DNA of 64,000 nt from Eikenella exigua (GTDB taxonomy: Bacteria > Pseudomonadota > Gammaproteobacteria > Burkholderiales > Neisseriaceae). The stretch is taken from NCBI RefSeq assembly GCF_008805035.1, contig NZ_CP038018.1, positions 1,674,001 through 1,738,000 of the forward strand, given 5' to 3'. Every line of letters starts with the position of its first letter. Positions within the stretch are counted from its first letter, which is position 1. Made by a program: the position numbers and the translations under genes. Of this stretch, positions 27,734 through 36,328 are shown piece after piece. The notes beneath the pieces were generated by a model. It worked only from the letters and a program-made list of their open reading frames with translations. It did not search any database and was not told where the DNA came from.

Positions 27734-29182
27734 ATGAATCCGCTTCATTCTTTGCAGCCGCAGGCTGTTTGGCAGTGGTTTGCCGATATTTGCGCCATTC
27801 CACACCCCACTTATCAGGAAGCCGCGCTGGCCGAAATGATTGTTGCCCGCGCCAAGGAAAAAGGCCTGGCGGTGCAGCAAGATGAAAAAGGCAATATTTA
27901 TATCCGCAAGCCGGCACACGGCGCGGGCATGGCCGATAAGCCCGGCGTAATTTTGCAGGGGCACATCGATATGGTGGCGCAAAAGACTCCCGATTCGCCG
28001 CACAATTTCGCCACCGACCCCATCCGGCCGCAAATCATCGACGGCTGGGTACATGCCACGCAAACCACGCTGGGCGCAGATAACGGCCTCGGTTCGGCTA
28101 TGGGCTTGGCCGTGGCGTTTGCCGATGATATCGAGCATCCGCCCCTGGAAGTGTTGCTCACGGTGGAAGAAGAAATTGGTATGGATGGCGCGCGCCAAAT
28201 GCGTGGTGATTTGCTGCAAGGCCGCTATTTGATCAACTTGGATACCGAAGCAGCCGGTTGCGTGTATGTGGGTTGTGCCGGCGGGCGCGATGCCGATTTG
28301 CGCCTGCCTTTTGCCACCGAAGCCGCCGAAGGCCAGCATGTGCGCATTACCGTGTCCGGTTTGCTGGGCGGGCACTCCGGCATCGATATTCATCGCGGCC
28401 ACGGCAACGCCATTAAGGTATTGGCCGATCTGTTGGCACGCCTGCCGGAAGAAAGCGGCTGGCGGCTGGCTGCTTTCCACAGCGGTGCGTTGCGCAACGT
28501 GATTCCCTCCGAGGCGGAAGCCGAAATCGTGCTGCCTCAAGCGTTTGCCGGCGCATTGGCCGAACTGGCCGACACCGTGCGCGCTGAAACGCAAAACGAA
28601 TTGGGCAAGTTTGCCGATAAATTGGTGATTCAGGTAGCCCCACTCGGCCAGGGTGCACAAGCTGCCAGCCATGCCGACAGCCGCCGCATTATTGATTTGC
28701 TCGCTGCCGTTCCCAGCGGCGTGCTTAAATGGAGCGAAGAGTTCGATGGCGTGGTGGACACCTCCAACTGCTTAAGTGTGGTGCACACGGAAGACGGCCA
28801 ATTTACTGCCTCCATGCTGTTGCGCTCACTGCGCGAACGGCCGAAAGACGACTTCTGCCGCCTGCTTGGCTCAATCGCCCGCCTCTCCGGCGCCACCCTG
28901 CATACCGAGCAGGACTACACCGGCTGGGAGCCGCATATGTCGTCTGCCTTGCTGCAGAAAACCATCGAATCCTTTGCCGCCGTACGCGGGCAGCAGCCGC
29001 AAATCGAAGTGGTACACGCCGGCCTGGAATGCGGTTTGATGCAAAAACACCTGCCGCACACCGAAATGATTTCCTTCGGCCCGACCATCAAAGGCGCTCA
29101 CTCGCCCAAAGAGCGGGTGCAGATTGATACCGTGGAAGAGTGCTGGCGCATTTTGCTGGATTTGCTCAAACGGATTGCTTAA
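27734..29182 (+). CDS. pepD: Xaa-His dipeptidase (aminoacyl-histidine dipeptidase) PepD
   Basis: A 482-residue M20-family cytosolic metallopeptidase cleaving dipeptides such as beta-alanyl-histidine. Metal-binding motifs are GHIDMVAQ (about residue 77), TLGADNGLGSAMGLA (about 114), VEEEIGMDGARQM (about 145) and a late His near SFGPTIKGAHSPKERVQI. A lid-domain motif, GLLGGHSGIDIHRGHGNAI, is also clear. AAAGGAG precedes the ATG. It is followed by a hairpin terminator. Confidence 0.93.
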   Translation: MNPLHSLQPQAVWQWFADICAIPHPTYQEAALAEMIVARAKEKGLAVQQDEKGNIYIRKPAHGAGMADKPGVILQGHIDMVAQKTPDSPHNFATDPIRPQIIDGWVHATQTTLGADNGLGSAMGLAVAFADDIEHPPLEVLLTVEEEIGMDGARQMRGDLLQGRYLINLDTEAAGCVYVGCAGGRDADLRLPFATEAAEGQHVRITVSGLLGGHSGIDIHRGHGNAIKVLADLLARLPEESGWRLAAFHSGALRNVIPSEAEAEIVLPQAFAGALAELADTVRAETQNELGKFADKLVIQVAPLGQGAQAASHADSRRIIDLLAAVPSGVLKWSEEFDGVVDTSNCLSVVHTEDGQFTASMLLRSLRERPKDDFCRLLGSIARLSGATLHTEQDYTGWEPHMSSALLQKTIESFAAVRGQQPQIEVVHAGLECGLMQKHLPHTEMISFGPTIKGAHSPKERVQIDTVEECWRILLDLLKRIA

Positions 29183-29207
29183 CGAATTAAGCTAAGCATT
29201 GAAAATC

Positions 29208-29240
29208 CCTGCCGACCAGTGATTCTGGTCGGCATTTTTC
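29208..29240 (+). terminator. Rho-independent terminator of pepD
   Basis: TGCCGACCAG pairs with CTGGTCGGCA around TGATT and is followed by TTTTT. Confidence 0.8.
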
Positions 29241-29459
29241 ATGCGAAATTATATTTCCCAGGGGAAATGCATGCCAAAAACGGGTTGGAAAGGGTTTTTA
29301 AACAGCGATAATTTAATATTATCCATAAAAATCAGTTGTATATGTGCTATTGGCTGAGTTATATTCCGACTCGGGCTGCCACAATGCTGCGGCGGCCGAT
29401 TAAGTTAGAGCGGATTAAGTTCAGACTTCATCCGTGATAGGAAGTACAAAGGAATACCC

Positions 29460-30869
29460 GTGAGCACCAACCAAGAAACCCCGCATAGCCTGCAACGCAA
29501 CCTGAAAAACCGCCACCTGCAACTCATCGCTATCGGCGGCGCCATCGGCACCGGCCTGTTTATGGGCTCGGGTAAAACCATCCATTTGGCAGGCCCTTCC
29601 GTTATCCTCACTTACATCATCATCGGCACTTTCCTGTTTTTCATCATGCGCACCATGGGCGAGCTGCTGCTTTCCAACCTCGAATACAAATCCTTCACCG
29701 ACTTCACCCACGACTTGCTTGGCCCGGCCGCCGGCTTTTTTGTGGGCTGGACCTATTGGTTTTGCTGGGTGGTAATCGGCATGGCCGACATCATCGCCAT
29801 TACGGGCTATACCCAATTCTGGTGGCCGGATGTGCCGCTGTGGCTGCCCGGGCTGTTGTGCATCATCCTCATGGCCGGCATGAATTTGCTCACTGTAAAA
29901 CTCTTCGGCGAAATGGAATTTTGGTTTGCCCTGGTGAAAATCGTGGCCATTGTTGCCCTGATTGCCGTGGGCTGCTTTTTGGTGGCCAGCGGCTTTGTTG
30001 ACCCCACTTCCGGCGAAAAAGCCTCGCTCAGCCACTTCTGGAACCACGGCGGCTTCTTTCCAAACGGCATCGGCGGCTTCTTCTCCGCCTTCCAGATTGC
30101 CGTGTTCGCCTTTGTGGGCATTGAATTGGTGGGCACGGCCGCTGCCGAAACCAAAGACCCGGAAGTTAACCTGCCCAAAGCCATCAACCGCATTCCTGTG
30201 CGCGTGATTATTTTCTACGTGCTGGCCTTAAGCGTGATTATGGTGGTAACGCCCTGGAACGAAATCGACCCCGCCAAGAGCCCGTTTGTGAATATGTTTA
30301 CCCTCATCGGCATTCCGATTGCCGCCGGGCTGGTTAACCTCGTGGTGCTCACTTCCGCTCTTTCTTCTGCCAACGGCGGCATGTTTTCCACCGGCCGCAT
30401 GCTCTACGGCCTCTCCGAAGCCGGCGTGGCTCCGCGTATGTTCAGCCGCCTCAACCGCAACGGCGTGCCCGCCACCGGCCTGCTGTATTCCTGCCTCTAC
30501 CTGATTGTGGCCGTATTCCTGCTGTATCAGGAGGGCGACATCATGGCCATGTTCACCGTGGTCACCACCCTTTCCAGCATCGGCTTCATTTTCGTGTGGG
30601 CGATTATCCTGCTAGCCTACCTCAAATATCGTAAAACCCGCCCGCATCTGCACGAAAAATCCATCTACAAACTGCCCGGCGGCACCGCTATGGTGTGGGT
30701 ATGTCTCGCCTTCCTCGCCTTTGTGCTGGTGCTCTTCTCGCGCGATGCCGATACTAGGCTGGGGCTGATGTGCATGCCCATCTGGTTTGCCGCCTGCGCC
30801 GTGTTGTATTGGGTACTGTATGCGCGCAAACACAGCAGTGCCCCAACCCCACAGCAGTCGCAGCAATAG
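29460..30869 (+). CDS. Amino acid permease, CycA-like (D-Ser/D-Ala/Gly type)
   Basis: A 469-residue APC-superfamily transporter with 12 membrane segments. It opens HSLQRNLKNRHLQLIAIGG, then AIGTGLFMGSGKTIHLAGPS, the signature of the AroP/CycA/GabP group. VGIELVGTAAAETKDPEVNL in TM6 and SSANGGMFSTGRMLYGL in TM8 match CycA-type proteins best. It likely imports small neutral amino acids by proton symport; the substrate is not certain. The start is GTG, supported by AAGGA eight bases upstream. The 277-base upstream region is AT-rich after the pepD terminator. Confidence 0.85.
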   Translation: MSTNQETPHSLQRNLKNRHLQLIAIGGAIGTGLFMGSGKTIHLAGPSVILTYIIIGTFLFFIMRTMGELLLSNLEYKSFTDFTHDLLGPAAGFFVGWTYWFCWVVIGMADIIAITGYTQFWWPDVPLWLPGLLCIILMAGMNLLTVKLFGEMEFWFALVKIVAIVALIAVGCFLVASGFVDPTSGEKASLSHFWNHGGFFPNGIGGFFSAFQIAVFAFVGIELVGTAAAETKDPEVNLPKAINRIPVRVIIFYVLALSVIMVVTPWNEIDPAKSPFVNMFTLIGIPIAAGLVNLVVLTSALSSANGGMFSTGRMLYGLSEAGVAPRMFSRLNRNGVPATGLLYSCLYLIVAVFLLYQEGDIMAMFTVVTTLSSIGFIFVWAIILLAYLKYRKTRPHLHEKSIYKLPGGTAMVWVCLAFLAFVLVLFSRDADTRLGLMCMPIWFAACAVLYWVLYARKHSSAPTPQQSQQ

Positions 30870-30882
30870 CAGAGGAGGAAAT

Positions 30883-30920
30883 CAAGGCTACCTGAAAAGT
30901 GATTCATACCTTTTCAGGTA
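30883..30920. terminator. Inverted DUS pair
   Basis: AAGGCTACCTGAAAAG and CTTTTCAGGTAGCCTT form a hairpin 14 bases after the permease stop. Confidence 0.7.
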
Positions 30921-30960
30921 GCCTTCCATATTTCAGGTAGCCTTCCATATTTCAGGTAGC
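30912..30960. repeat. Tandem repeat of a 19-bp DUS unit
   Basis: TTTCAGGTAGCCTTCCATA occurs twice in a row, then again for 11 bases. The first unit is also one arm of the hairpin just before it. Confidence 0.85.
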
Positions 30961-31064
30961 CCCATGTGCCTGCGCCTTATAGCTGGCCGATTTCATTTGA
31001 GGCTACCTGAAACCCTATAAACAAGACACTCATCCCTGACAATCCACTCCCGCCCCGCTTCGTC

Positions 31065-31070
31065 TATAAT
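31065..31070 (+). promoter_or_regulatory. Probable -10 box of the first aryl polyene block
   Basis: TATAAT 36 bases before the start of the DUF3261 lipoprotein gene. A CTGACA lies upstream but at too long a spacing to be a sure -35. Confidence 0.35.
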
Positions 31071-31105
31071 CCCACCCCATTCCCATTCCGCAAAGGCTAC
31101 CTGAA

Positions 31106-31528
31106 ATGACCTTCCCCAAGCTTCTCACCCCCATCGTTGCCGCGCTGCTGCTTGCCGCCTGCGGTGCCACTTTCGCGCCGCAGGATTTGCCGCATTTGGC
31201 GGCGGGCGAGAGCCGCCGTTTCAAGCTGGAGCGGCTGGATGAAACCGGCGCGGCGGAGCAGGTGTCGCTGTTGGTGGTGCAGGGCGAGGCGGGCGGGAAG
31301 TCGCGCTGGATTCAAACCGATGCGTTTGGTGCGCCGCTGGCGCGTTTGCTGGCCACGCAGAGCGGCTGGCGGCGCGACGGTTTTGTGCCGCCGAACCATG
31401 CCGCGCAGGCGGTGTTCACGGCGATGTTCCCGCTGTTGGAAAACGGTTTTTCAGACGGCCGGCCGCGCGAGTTGGAAAGCGGCAGGGCGAAATGGCGGCT
31501 GACGCCTTTGGGAGAGAGTGATGAATAA
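31106..31528 (+). CDS. DUF3261 lipoprotein of aryl polyene cluster
   Basis: A 140-residue lipoprotein with signal MTFPKLLTPIVAALLLAACG. The mature part has the DUF3261 pattern (LPHLAAGESRRFKLERLDE, then WIQTDAFGAPLARLLATQSGW). DUF3261 proteins are found beside the ketosynthase genes of aryl polyene clusters and probably help place the lipid-linked polyene in the outer membrane; the precise role is unknown. It overlaps the next gene by eight bases (ATGAATAA), so they are translationally coupled. A Neisseria-type DUS (11/12) lies in the coding region at 31450. Confidence 0.8.
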   Translation: MTFPKLLTPIVAALLLAACGATFAPQDLPHLAAGESRRFKLERLDETGAAEQVSLLVVQGEAGGKSRWIQTDAFGAPLARLLATQSGWRRDGFVPPNHAAQAVFTAMFPLLENGFSDGRPRELESGRAKWRLTPLGESDE

Positions 31529-32747
31529 GGCACGGGTATACCTCGGCCAGCCGGGTTTGGTGTCGGCTTTGGGCAGCGGTTTGGCGGAGCATTTGGATGG
31601 CCTGTTGAGGCCGTCTGAAAACAGCCCGCTCACGTTTTCCACTGAATGGGTGAAGGGCAAAAACCGTGCTTTCGGCGCGGTAAACCGGCCGCTGCGCTCG
31701 TTCCCCGACAATCTGCCCGCCGAACACCGCAGCCGCAACAATCAATTGTTGTGGGACGCTTTGGCGCAAATCGAGCCGCAAATTCAGGCAGCCCTCAGCC
31801 GCTACGGCGCGGACAGAATCGGTGTGGTAATCGGCACGTCGGTGGGCGGCGCGGATGAAAATATCCCGCTGTTCCAACACGTTGCAAACGGCGGCGGCTG
31901 GGCGGGCATCCCGTTCAAACAGCAGGCGCAACTGCTTTCCTCTCCCGCCGATTTTGCCGCGGCGGCGTACGGCCTACGGGGCGCGTGTTACGGCGTATCC
32001 ACCGCCTGCACGTCCGGCGCGCGGGCGCTCATCAGCGCGGCACGGCTGCTGCGGCTGGGCGTGTGCGACGCGGTGTTGTGCGGCGGCGTGGACACGCTCT
32101 CGCCGCTCACCATCAACGGTTTCGCTTCGCTGGAAGTGCTGTCCGACGGCATTGCCAACCCGTTTTCGCGCAACCGCAACGGCATCAACATCGGCGAAGC
32201 CGCCGCCGTATTCGTGATGACCCGCGAAGACGACGGCGACACCCTGCCGCTCTTGGGCTACGGCGCCAGCAGCGACGCGCACCACATGTCTTCCCCGCGC
32301 CCCGACGGCCTCGGTGCGGCGCAGGCTTTTCAGGTAGTCTTAAGCCACGCGGGTTTGCCGCCCGAAAGCATCGGCTGGATCAACCTACACGGCACCGGCA
32401 CGCAACTCAATGACGGCATGGAAAGCCGCGCCGTGGCCGAAGTGTTCGGCAGCCATACCGCCGCCACCTCCACCAAACCGCTCACCGGCCACACCCTCGG
32501 CGCAGCCGGCGCGCTCGAAGCCGCGTTTGTATGGGGCATCGCCAGCCGCCGCAACAACCCCGAAGGCAGCCTGCCGCCCCAACTGTGGGACAGCCAAGCC
32601 GACCCCGAACTGCCCTCAATCGCGCTCACCGTTTCAGGCAGCCGATGGCCGCAAGGGCGGCGCATCGGCGCGAGTTCGTCGTTTGCCTTCGGCGGCAACA
32701 ACAGCGTCCTCATCATCGGAGAAGAACATGCCCCAATGCCCGATTAA
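31521..32747 (+). CDS. apeO: Aryl polyene 3-ketoacyl-ACP synthase (ApeO-type)
   Basis: A 408-residue condensing enzyme with a full Cys-His-His triad: C163 in STACTSGARAL, H290 in NLHGTGTQLNDG and H324 in LTGHTLGAAGALEAAF. It would extend the polyene chain with malonyl-ACP. ATG at 31521 is preferred over GTG at 31518; GGGAGAG is the ribosome site. It carries a perfect Neisseria DUS at 31608. The next gene begins within its last codons. In the E. coli system the ApeO synthase works with a chain-length-factor partner (ApeC), which I do not see in this window. Confidence 0.85.
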   Translation: MNKARVYLGQPGLVSALGSGLAEHLDGLLRPSENSPLTFSTEWVKGKNRAFGAVNRPLRSFPDNLPAEHRSRNNQLLWDALAQIEPQIQAALSRYGADRIGVVIGTSVGGADENIPLFQHVANGGGWAGIPFKQQAQLLSSPADFAAAAYGLRGACYGVSTACTSGARALISAARLLRLGVCDAVLCGGVDTLSPLTINGFASLEVLSDGIANPFSRNRNGINIGEAAAVFVMTREDDGDTLPLLGYGASSDAHHMSSPRPDGLGAAQAFQVVLSHAGLPPESIGWINLHGTGTQLNDGMESRAVAEVFGSHTAATSTKPLTGHTLGAAGALEAAFVWGIASRRNNPEGSLPPQLWDSQADPELPSIALTVSGSRWPQGRRIGASSSFAFGGNNSVLIIGEEHAPMPD

Positions 32748-33231
32748 ACAACCCGCCGCCCTCCTGCCGCACAGCGGCCGCATGGTGCTGCTGGACAAAG
32801 TTTTATCCTACGACAACAACAACCTACACGCTGTCTGCACCATCCGACCCGTCTGCATCCTGCTCCCCGACGGCGCAAACGCCCTGCCCGGCTGGCTCGG
32901 CCTCGAAATCATGGCGCAAGGCGTGGGCGCATGGGCAGGCGCGCACGCGCTGGACGCCGGACGCCCCGTGCAACTCGGCTTCCTGCTCGGCACGCGCAAA
33001 CTCCACTTCGCCCATCCCGAAATCCCCGTCGGCACCGTGCTCGATGTGCAAATCACCCTGTCCTGGCAAGACAACGCCACCAACATGGGCGTGTTCGACT
33101 GCACCCTCACCTGCCGCATCCCACCCCCAGGCTGCGACGACCTCACCCCCGGCACGCTGCTCCTCTCCGGCGCGCTCAACGTATTCAGCCCCACCAACCG
33201 CGAGACCTTGGACACGATTTTGGGCAGATAA
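32728..33231 (+). CDS. apeP: Aryl polyene 3-hydroxyacyl-ACP dehydratase (ApeP-type)
   Basis: A 167-residue hot-dog-fold dehydratase. ALLPHSGRMVLLDKV near residues 11-25 carries the likely catalytic His15, and GWLGLEIMAQGVGAWAG is the central hot-dog helix. It would remove water from the 3-hydroxyacyl intermediate to give the conjugated double bond. It overlaps the preceding ketosynthase by 20 bases. Normally the ketoreductase follows at once; here a composite DUS and a 3.3 kb unrelated block come first. Confidence 0.8.
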   Translation: MPQCPIKQPAALLPHSGRMVLLDKVLSYDNNNLHAVCTIRPVCILLPDGANALPGWLGLEIMAQGVGAWAGAHALDAGRPVQLGFLLGTRKLHFAHPEIPVGTVLDVQITLSWQDNATNMGVFDCTLTCRIPPPGCDDLTPGTLLLSGALNVFSPTNRETLDTILGR

Positions 33232-33233
33232 GT

Positions 33234-33271
33234 TTCAGGTAGCCTTGAGGCCGTCTGAAAGGCTACCTGAA
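33234..33271. repeat. Composite of three DUS in two dialects
   Basis: TTCAGGTAGCCT (33234-33245), AGGCCGTCTGAA (33248-33259) and AGGCTACCTGAA (33260-33271) are packed together. The outer two form a hairpin with the Neisseria-type copy in the loop. The same arrangement recurs at 58940-58978. Confidence 0.9.
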
Positions 33272-33426
33272 AACATGGTTTGCTACGAAACTGCAACATG
33301 AATGAAGCAAAGCGGGCTTGAAGCCCGCTGCTGGTACTGCCGCATCCCGTTTTCAGTCGGCCTCAAACCTCTCCAAGGCTACCTGAACTTACGTTTGCCA
33401 GCATGCCCACGAATCGGAGTACACCC

Positions 33427-34083
33427 ATGGAAACGTATTTCTACAATAAAAACATCAACCTCATCGAAGTTCAGCCCGCATTTATCCGCACCGCCATGCG
33501 ACAGGCCAAGCGTTACCGTTGCGGCATTCGGATCTTGAGCCGGCCGACTGTTGTCATCAACCCGACACCCGCGCCGAAACACGCCGTGGTGGATTTTGCC
33601 GATTTGGCCGCTTATCCCGAACTGCCGCACCTCCAAATCGAACACGATCTTGAGTCGCCCGAATTCATCAATACGGATGCCCTATACCGCTTCGAGCAAT
33701 TGGACACCCTGGTAATCGGACAGCCAATCGACATCGACCTCTCCCAACTGCCCGCGCTTAAAGACTTAAGGATGGACTACAACAAAAAAATCCGAAATAT
33801 CGGGCAATGCACCCGTTTGGAACGTTTATACCTATGGTCTTACAAAGGCAAAGACTTAACTGAATTCCAAAACCTGACACGGCTGAAAGATTTATTGCTG
33901 GTTCGCCCCTCCGTGTGCACATTAAACGGCATCGAAAACCTAACCGCCTTGGAAACAATCGACATCAGCCATGCCCGTAGCCTGAACGATGTATCTGCCC
34001 TGCATCGGCTGCAAGAAAAATACCAAGTCAAAAATATCGCGCTGCCCGAGAAATTCCATGACGAGGAGTTTTGGCAGCAATAG
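33427..34083 (+). CDS. Hypothetical protein with leucine-rich-repeat-like segments
   Basis: A 218-residue protein without signal peptide. From about residue 55 it shows spaced L-x-x-L patterns such as FADLAAYPELPHLQIEHDL, RFEQLDTLVIGQPIDIDLSQ, LTRLKDLLLV and LTALETIDISHARSLNDV, typical of short leucine-rich repeats. I do not recognise a named family; such proteins often mediate protein binding. The start is chosen at METYFYNK; a frame extension of eight codons exists. It is the first gene of the block that interrupts the aryl polyene genes. Confidence 0.65.
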   Translation: METYFYNKNINLIEVQPAFIRTAMRQAKRYRCGIRILSRPTVVINPTPAPKHAVVDFADLAAYPELPHLQIEHDLESPEFINTDALYRFEQLDTLVIGQPIDIDLSQLPALKDLRMDYNKKIRNIGQCTRLERLYLWSYKGKDLTEFQNLTRLKDLLLVRPSVCTLNGIENLTALETIDISHARSLNDVSALHRLQEKYQVKNIALPEKFHDEEFWQQ

Positions 34084-34149
34084 TAAAGTAAAAAACGGCG
34101 GTATAGTGGATGTGGCTGCCTGGGTTTTAGACGGCTTCAAGCCCGAAAA

Positions 34150-34161
34150 AGGCCGTCTGAA
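34150..34161. repeat. Neisseria-type DUS
   Basis: A perfect AGGCCGTCTGAA behind the leucine-rich protein gene, with no Eikenella copy next to it. The 267-base gap from 34084 to 34350 holds nothing else I can identify. Confidence 0.8.
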
Positions 34162-34350
34162 AGAAAATTCCAACAAAATTAAAATGAAATTTCAGCACAG
34201 CCCAATAAGGGCGAAATCTTTATCTATATGGGAATTCAAAAGTCCACACTAGAGACAGTTTGCTTGAATTTCATTGGGATTTTTGGTATACACGAAATGC
34301 AGTCCTATCATATTTCACTGCAGTATCCAACCTTAAGAGAGGTATACAAA

Positions 34351-34950
34351 ATGCGTGTTTCTAAAAGTGCCTTTGTCGTTTTATCTGCTTTGGCCCTGCT
34401 GACTGCCTGCCAGAAAGAACCTGAGCCAACTCCGCCTCCTCAAGCGCAGGAGCAAGCCCCCAACCCTAATCCCGCTCCGCCTGCTCCTACTCCCACACCA
34501 GCATCCAACCCCAGCCTGATTCGCGAACCAGCCGCCCCGCAACAACAGCAGGATCCCGCTGCACAGGCCATCCAGTCCAAACCGTTTGGTGAAGGCACGC
34601 TGGCTTTGACCAAAGTTAAAGTAGTCGGCCAGATTCTGAACGTGGAATTTATGTATATCCCGCCGAAAAATGAAAGAGGCAGTTATCAATTCACTAATAT
34701 GCACTCCGGTAAAATCACCGATTTTGCCTACGTTGATGAATCCACCAGCAAACGCATCAGCCTGCTGCAAGATGAAAGCGGTAAATACATGACCGATCCT
34801 GCCGCCGAAGTGAGCAATACAATCAGTCTCACAGGCAGCTCGCCCAAAATCGTCGCGCTGAAATTCCCCGCCCCGCCCGCCACATCGCCGACCATCACCA
34901 TCGATTTCCCGGGTGCCGGTTCGTTTGATTCGGTGCCGGTAAGCCGCTGA
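34351..34950 (+). CDS. Proline-rich lipoprotein, hypothetical
   Basis: A 199-residue lipoprotein. The signal MRVSKSAFVVLSALALLTAC ends in a lipobox, then a Pro/Gln/Ala-rich linker of about 55 residues leads to a compact C-terminal domain (GTLALTKVKVVGQILNVEFM to the end) that is probably beta-rich. No family recognised. AAGAGAGG precedes the ATG at 34351. It is followed 67 bases on by an OmpA-like lipoprotein, with an AAGCAGCCTGCA-type motif between them, so they may be one transcript. Confidence 0.7.
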   Translation: MRVSKSAFVVLSALALLTACQKEPEPTPPPQAQEQAPNPNPAPPAPTPTPASNPSLIREPAAPQQQQDPAAQAIQSKPFGEGTLALTKVKVVGQILNVEFMYIPPKNERGSYQFTNMHSGKITDFAYVDESTSKRISLLQDESGKYMTDPAAEVSNTISLTGSSPKIVALKFPAPPATSPTITIDFPGAGSFDSVPVSR

Positions 34951-35017
34951 TTTTCCACTTGGCAAAGTGCAGGCTGCTTCGTGCAGCCTATATGCAGCCC
35001 CAGTTAGAGGTGACTTT

Positions 35018-35683
35018 ATGAAAAATTTACGTTTACTTGCTTGTATTACAGCGCTAGCCACTCTATGTGCTTGCGGACAAGACCCCAAACCTGCTGAGCC
35101 ACAAGCGCAGGCATCTGCCGCCAGCACCATAGTCATGCCCCAAACCGCATCTGATGCATCTAATTCCTCAGCACCTGCTACCGAGCAGGCCTCTGCTGTT
35201 GCATCAGCATCATCTGCCCTTTCCGCCCAGGGCAACAGCCTTTCTTCCCAAGGCAGCAACCTGTCTGCACAAGGCAGCGGTTTGAGCGCTACCGAAACAG
35301 GGTTTAATATCGAAATCAATTTGTCGTCGGATGTGCTGTTTGATTTCGACAAAGCCGAACTCAAACCCGAAGCTGATGCCGATCTGCAAAAAGCTGCCGA
35401 CATCATCCGCCAAAAAGGCCAAGGGGTAATCCTGATTACCGGCCATACCGACAGCAAAGGCTCTGATGCCTACAACCAACGCTTGTCTTTGGCTCGTGCA
35501 CAGGCAGTAAAAAACTGGTTTGAAGCAAAAGGCCTGCAGCAGAATTATCAGCTTGAAGGCCTCGGCGCCACACGCCCCATTGCGCCCAACACCCACCCCG
35601 ACGGCAGCGACAATCCGGAAGGCCGCGCCCAAAACCGCCGTGTGGAGATTATTGTTAATAAAACCACGCAACTAGGGAATTAA
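35018..35683 (+). CDS. OmpA-family lipoprotein with short tandem repeats
   Basis: A 221-residue outer membrane lipoprotein. The lipobox LCAC is at about residues 16-19. A Ser/Ala-rich linker holds four copies of a seven-residue unit of the form LS-x-QGS-x (about residues 68-95). The C-terminal OmpA-like domain binds peptidoglycan: LFDFDKAELKPEADADLQ, then GHTDSKGSDAYNQRLSLARA and RAQNRRVEIIV. It resembles Pal/YiaD-type proteins and would tether the outer membrane to the wall. AGAGG lies before the ATG. Confidence 0.85.
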   Translation: MKNLRLLACITALATLCACGQDPKPAEPQAQASAASTIVMPQTASDASNSSAPATEQASAVASASSALSAQGNSLSSQGSNLSAQGSGLSATETGFNIEINLSSDVLFDFDKAELKPEADADLQKAADIIRQKGQGVILITGHTDSKGSDAYNQRLSLARAQAVKNWFEAKGLQQNYQLEGLGATRPIAPNTHPDGSDNPEGRAQNRRVEIIVNKTTQLGN

Positions 35684-35710
35684 GTTTCTTCCCCTTGCTT
35701 TAAGCAATAA

Positions 35711-35755
35711 GAGGCCGTCTGAACACAGCAAAATCTGTTTCAGACGGCCTTTTTG
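35711..35755. terminator. Inverted pair of Neisseria-type DUS
   Basis: AGGCCGTCTGAA (35712-35723) and TTCAGACGGCCT (35739-35750) form a hairpin followed by TTTTT. This is the only fully Neisseria-type terminator pair in the window. Confidence 0.85.
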
Positions 35756-35767
35756 CAGCCTGCATTA

Positions 35768-36328
35768 TTAAGGCTTATATCGGGTGCGGTAGCCCGGATT
35801 TTCTTCGGGGCGCAATTGGTTGGGGAATTGGCGGTCTGTGGTGATGTCCACCGCGGTTTGCTGAATCAGCTTATACACTTCGTAGGGATTTTCCACATAA
35901 CGCAGCGCGTTTCTGCCACCGAAGCGGATGGTGCCCCGTTTGAACATGGCTTCCAACACGCCCACATACACCCGCAAATTCTGCACTTCAGGCAGTTCGG
36001 CACTGGCAATATCCAGCCCGATCACTCCCGACGTGAAATATAGGCGTTTATCGGTGAGCGCGTAATCCATGCGGTACCAGTTGAAAAAGCGATAAACCGG
36101 CGAAAAGATGGCGTACCACACCGGAGCCAGATGAAAAAGCATGAAGAAATTCACATAGGGGAACACACCATGCGATGCTGCATTAAACTTGCCGATAAAA
36201 AACAAGTCGAACAAGCCCCAGCACAGGGCGAACGGATAAATCAGCGGATTGCCCAATACGTATAAAAAACGGTGCGGATTGCCCTGCCATAAGATGTTTT
36301 CGTTCGGATCGGTGAAGCGTTGAAGCAT
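35768..36328 (-). CDS. PH-domain-like membrane protein (YdbT/DUF304 type)
   Basis: A 186-residue protein with two or three membrane segments (LIYPFALCWGLFDLFFIG, FPYVNFFMLFHLAPVWYAIF) followed by a bacterial PH-like domain: YALTDKRLYFTSGVIGLDIA, then VQNLRVYVGVLEAMFKRGTI, FGGRNALRYVENPYEVYKLI. The LTDKR and ENPxEV segments are typical of this group, whose function is unknown. AGAGGGAAT before the ATG supports the start at MLQRFTDP rather than 15 codons upstream. It is convergent with the OmpA-like lipoprotein gene. Confidence 0.75.
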   Translation of the reverse strand: MLQRFTDPNENILWQGNPHRFLYVLGNPLIYPFALCWGLFDLFFIGKFNAASHGVFPYVNFFMLFHLAPVWYAIFSPVYRFFNWYRMDYALTDKRLYFTSGVIGLDIASAELPEVQNLRVYVGVLEAMFKRGTIRFGGRNALRYVENPYEVYKLIQQTAVDITTDRQFPNQLRPEENPGYRTRYKP

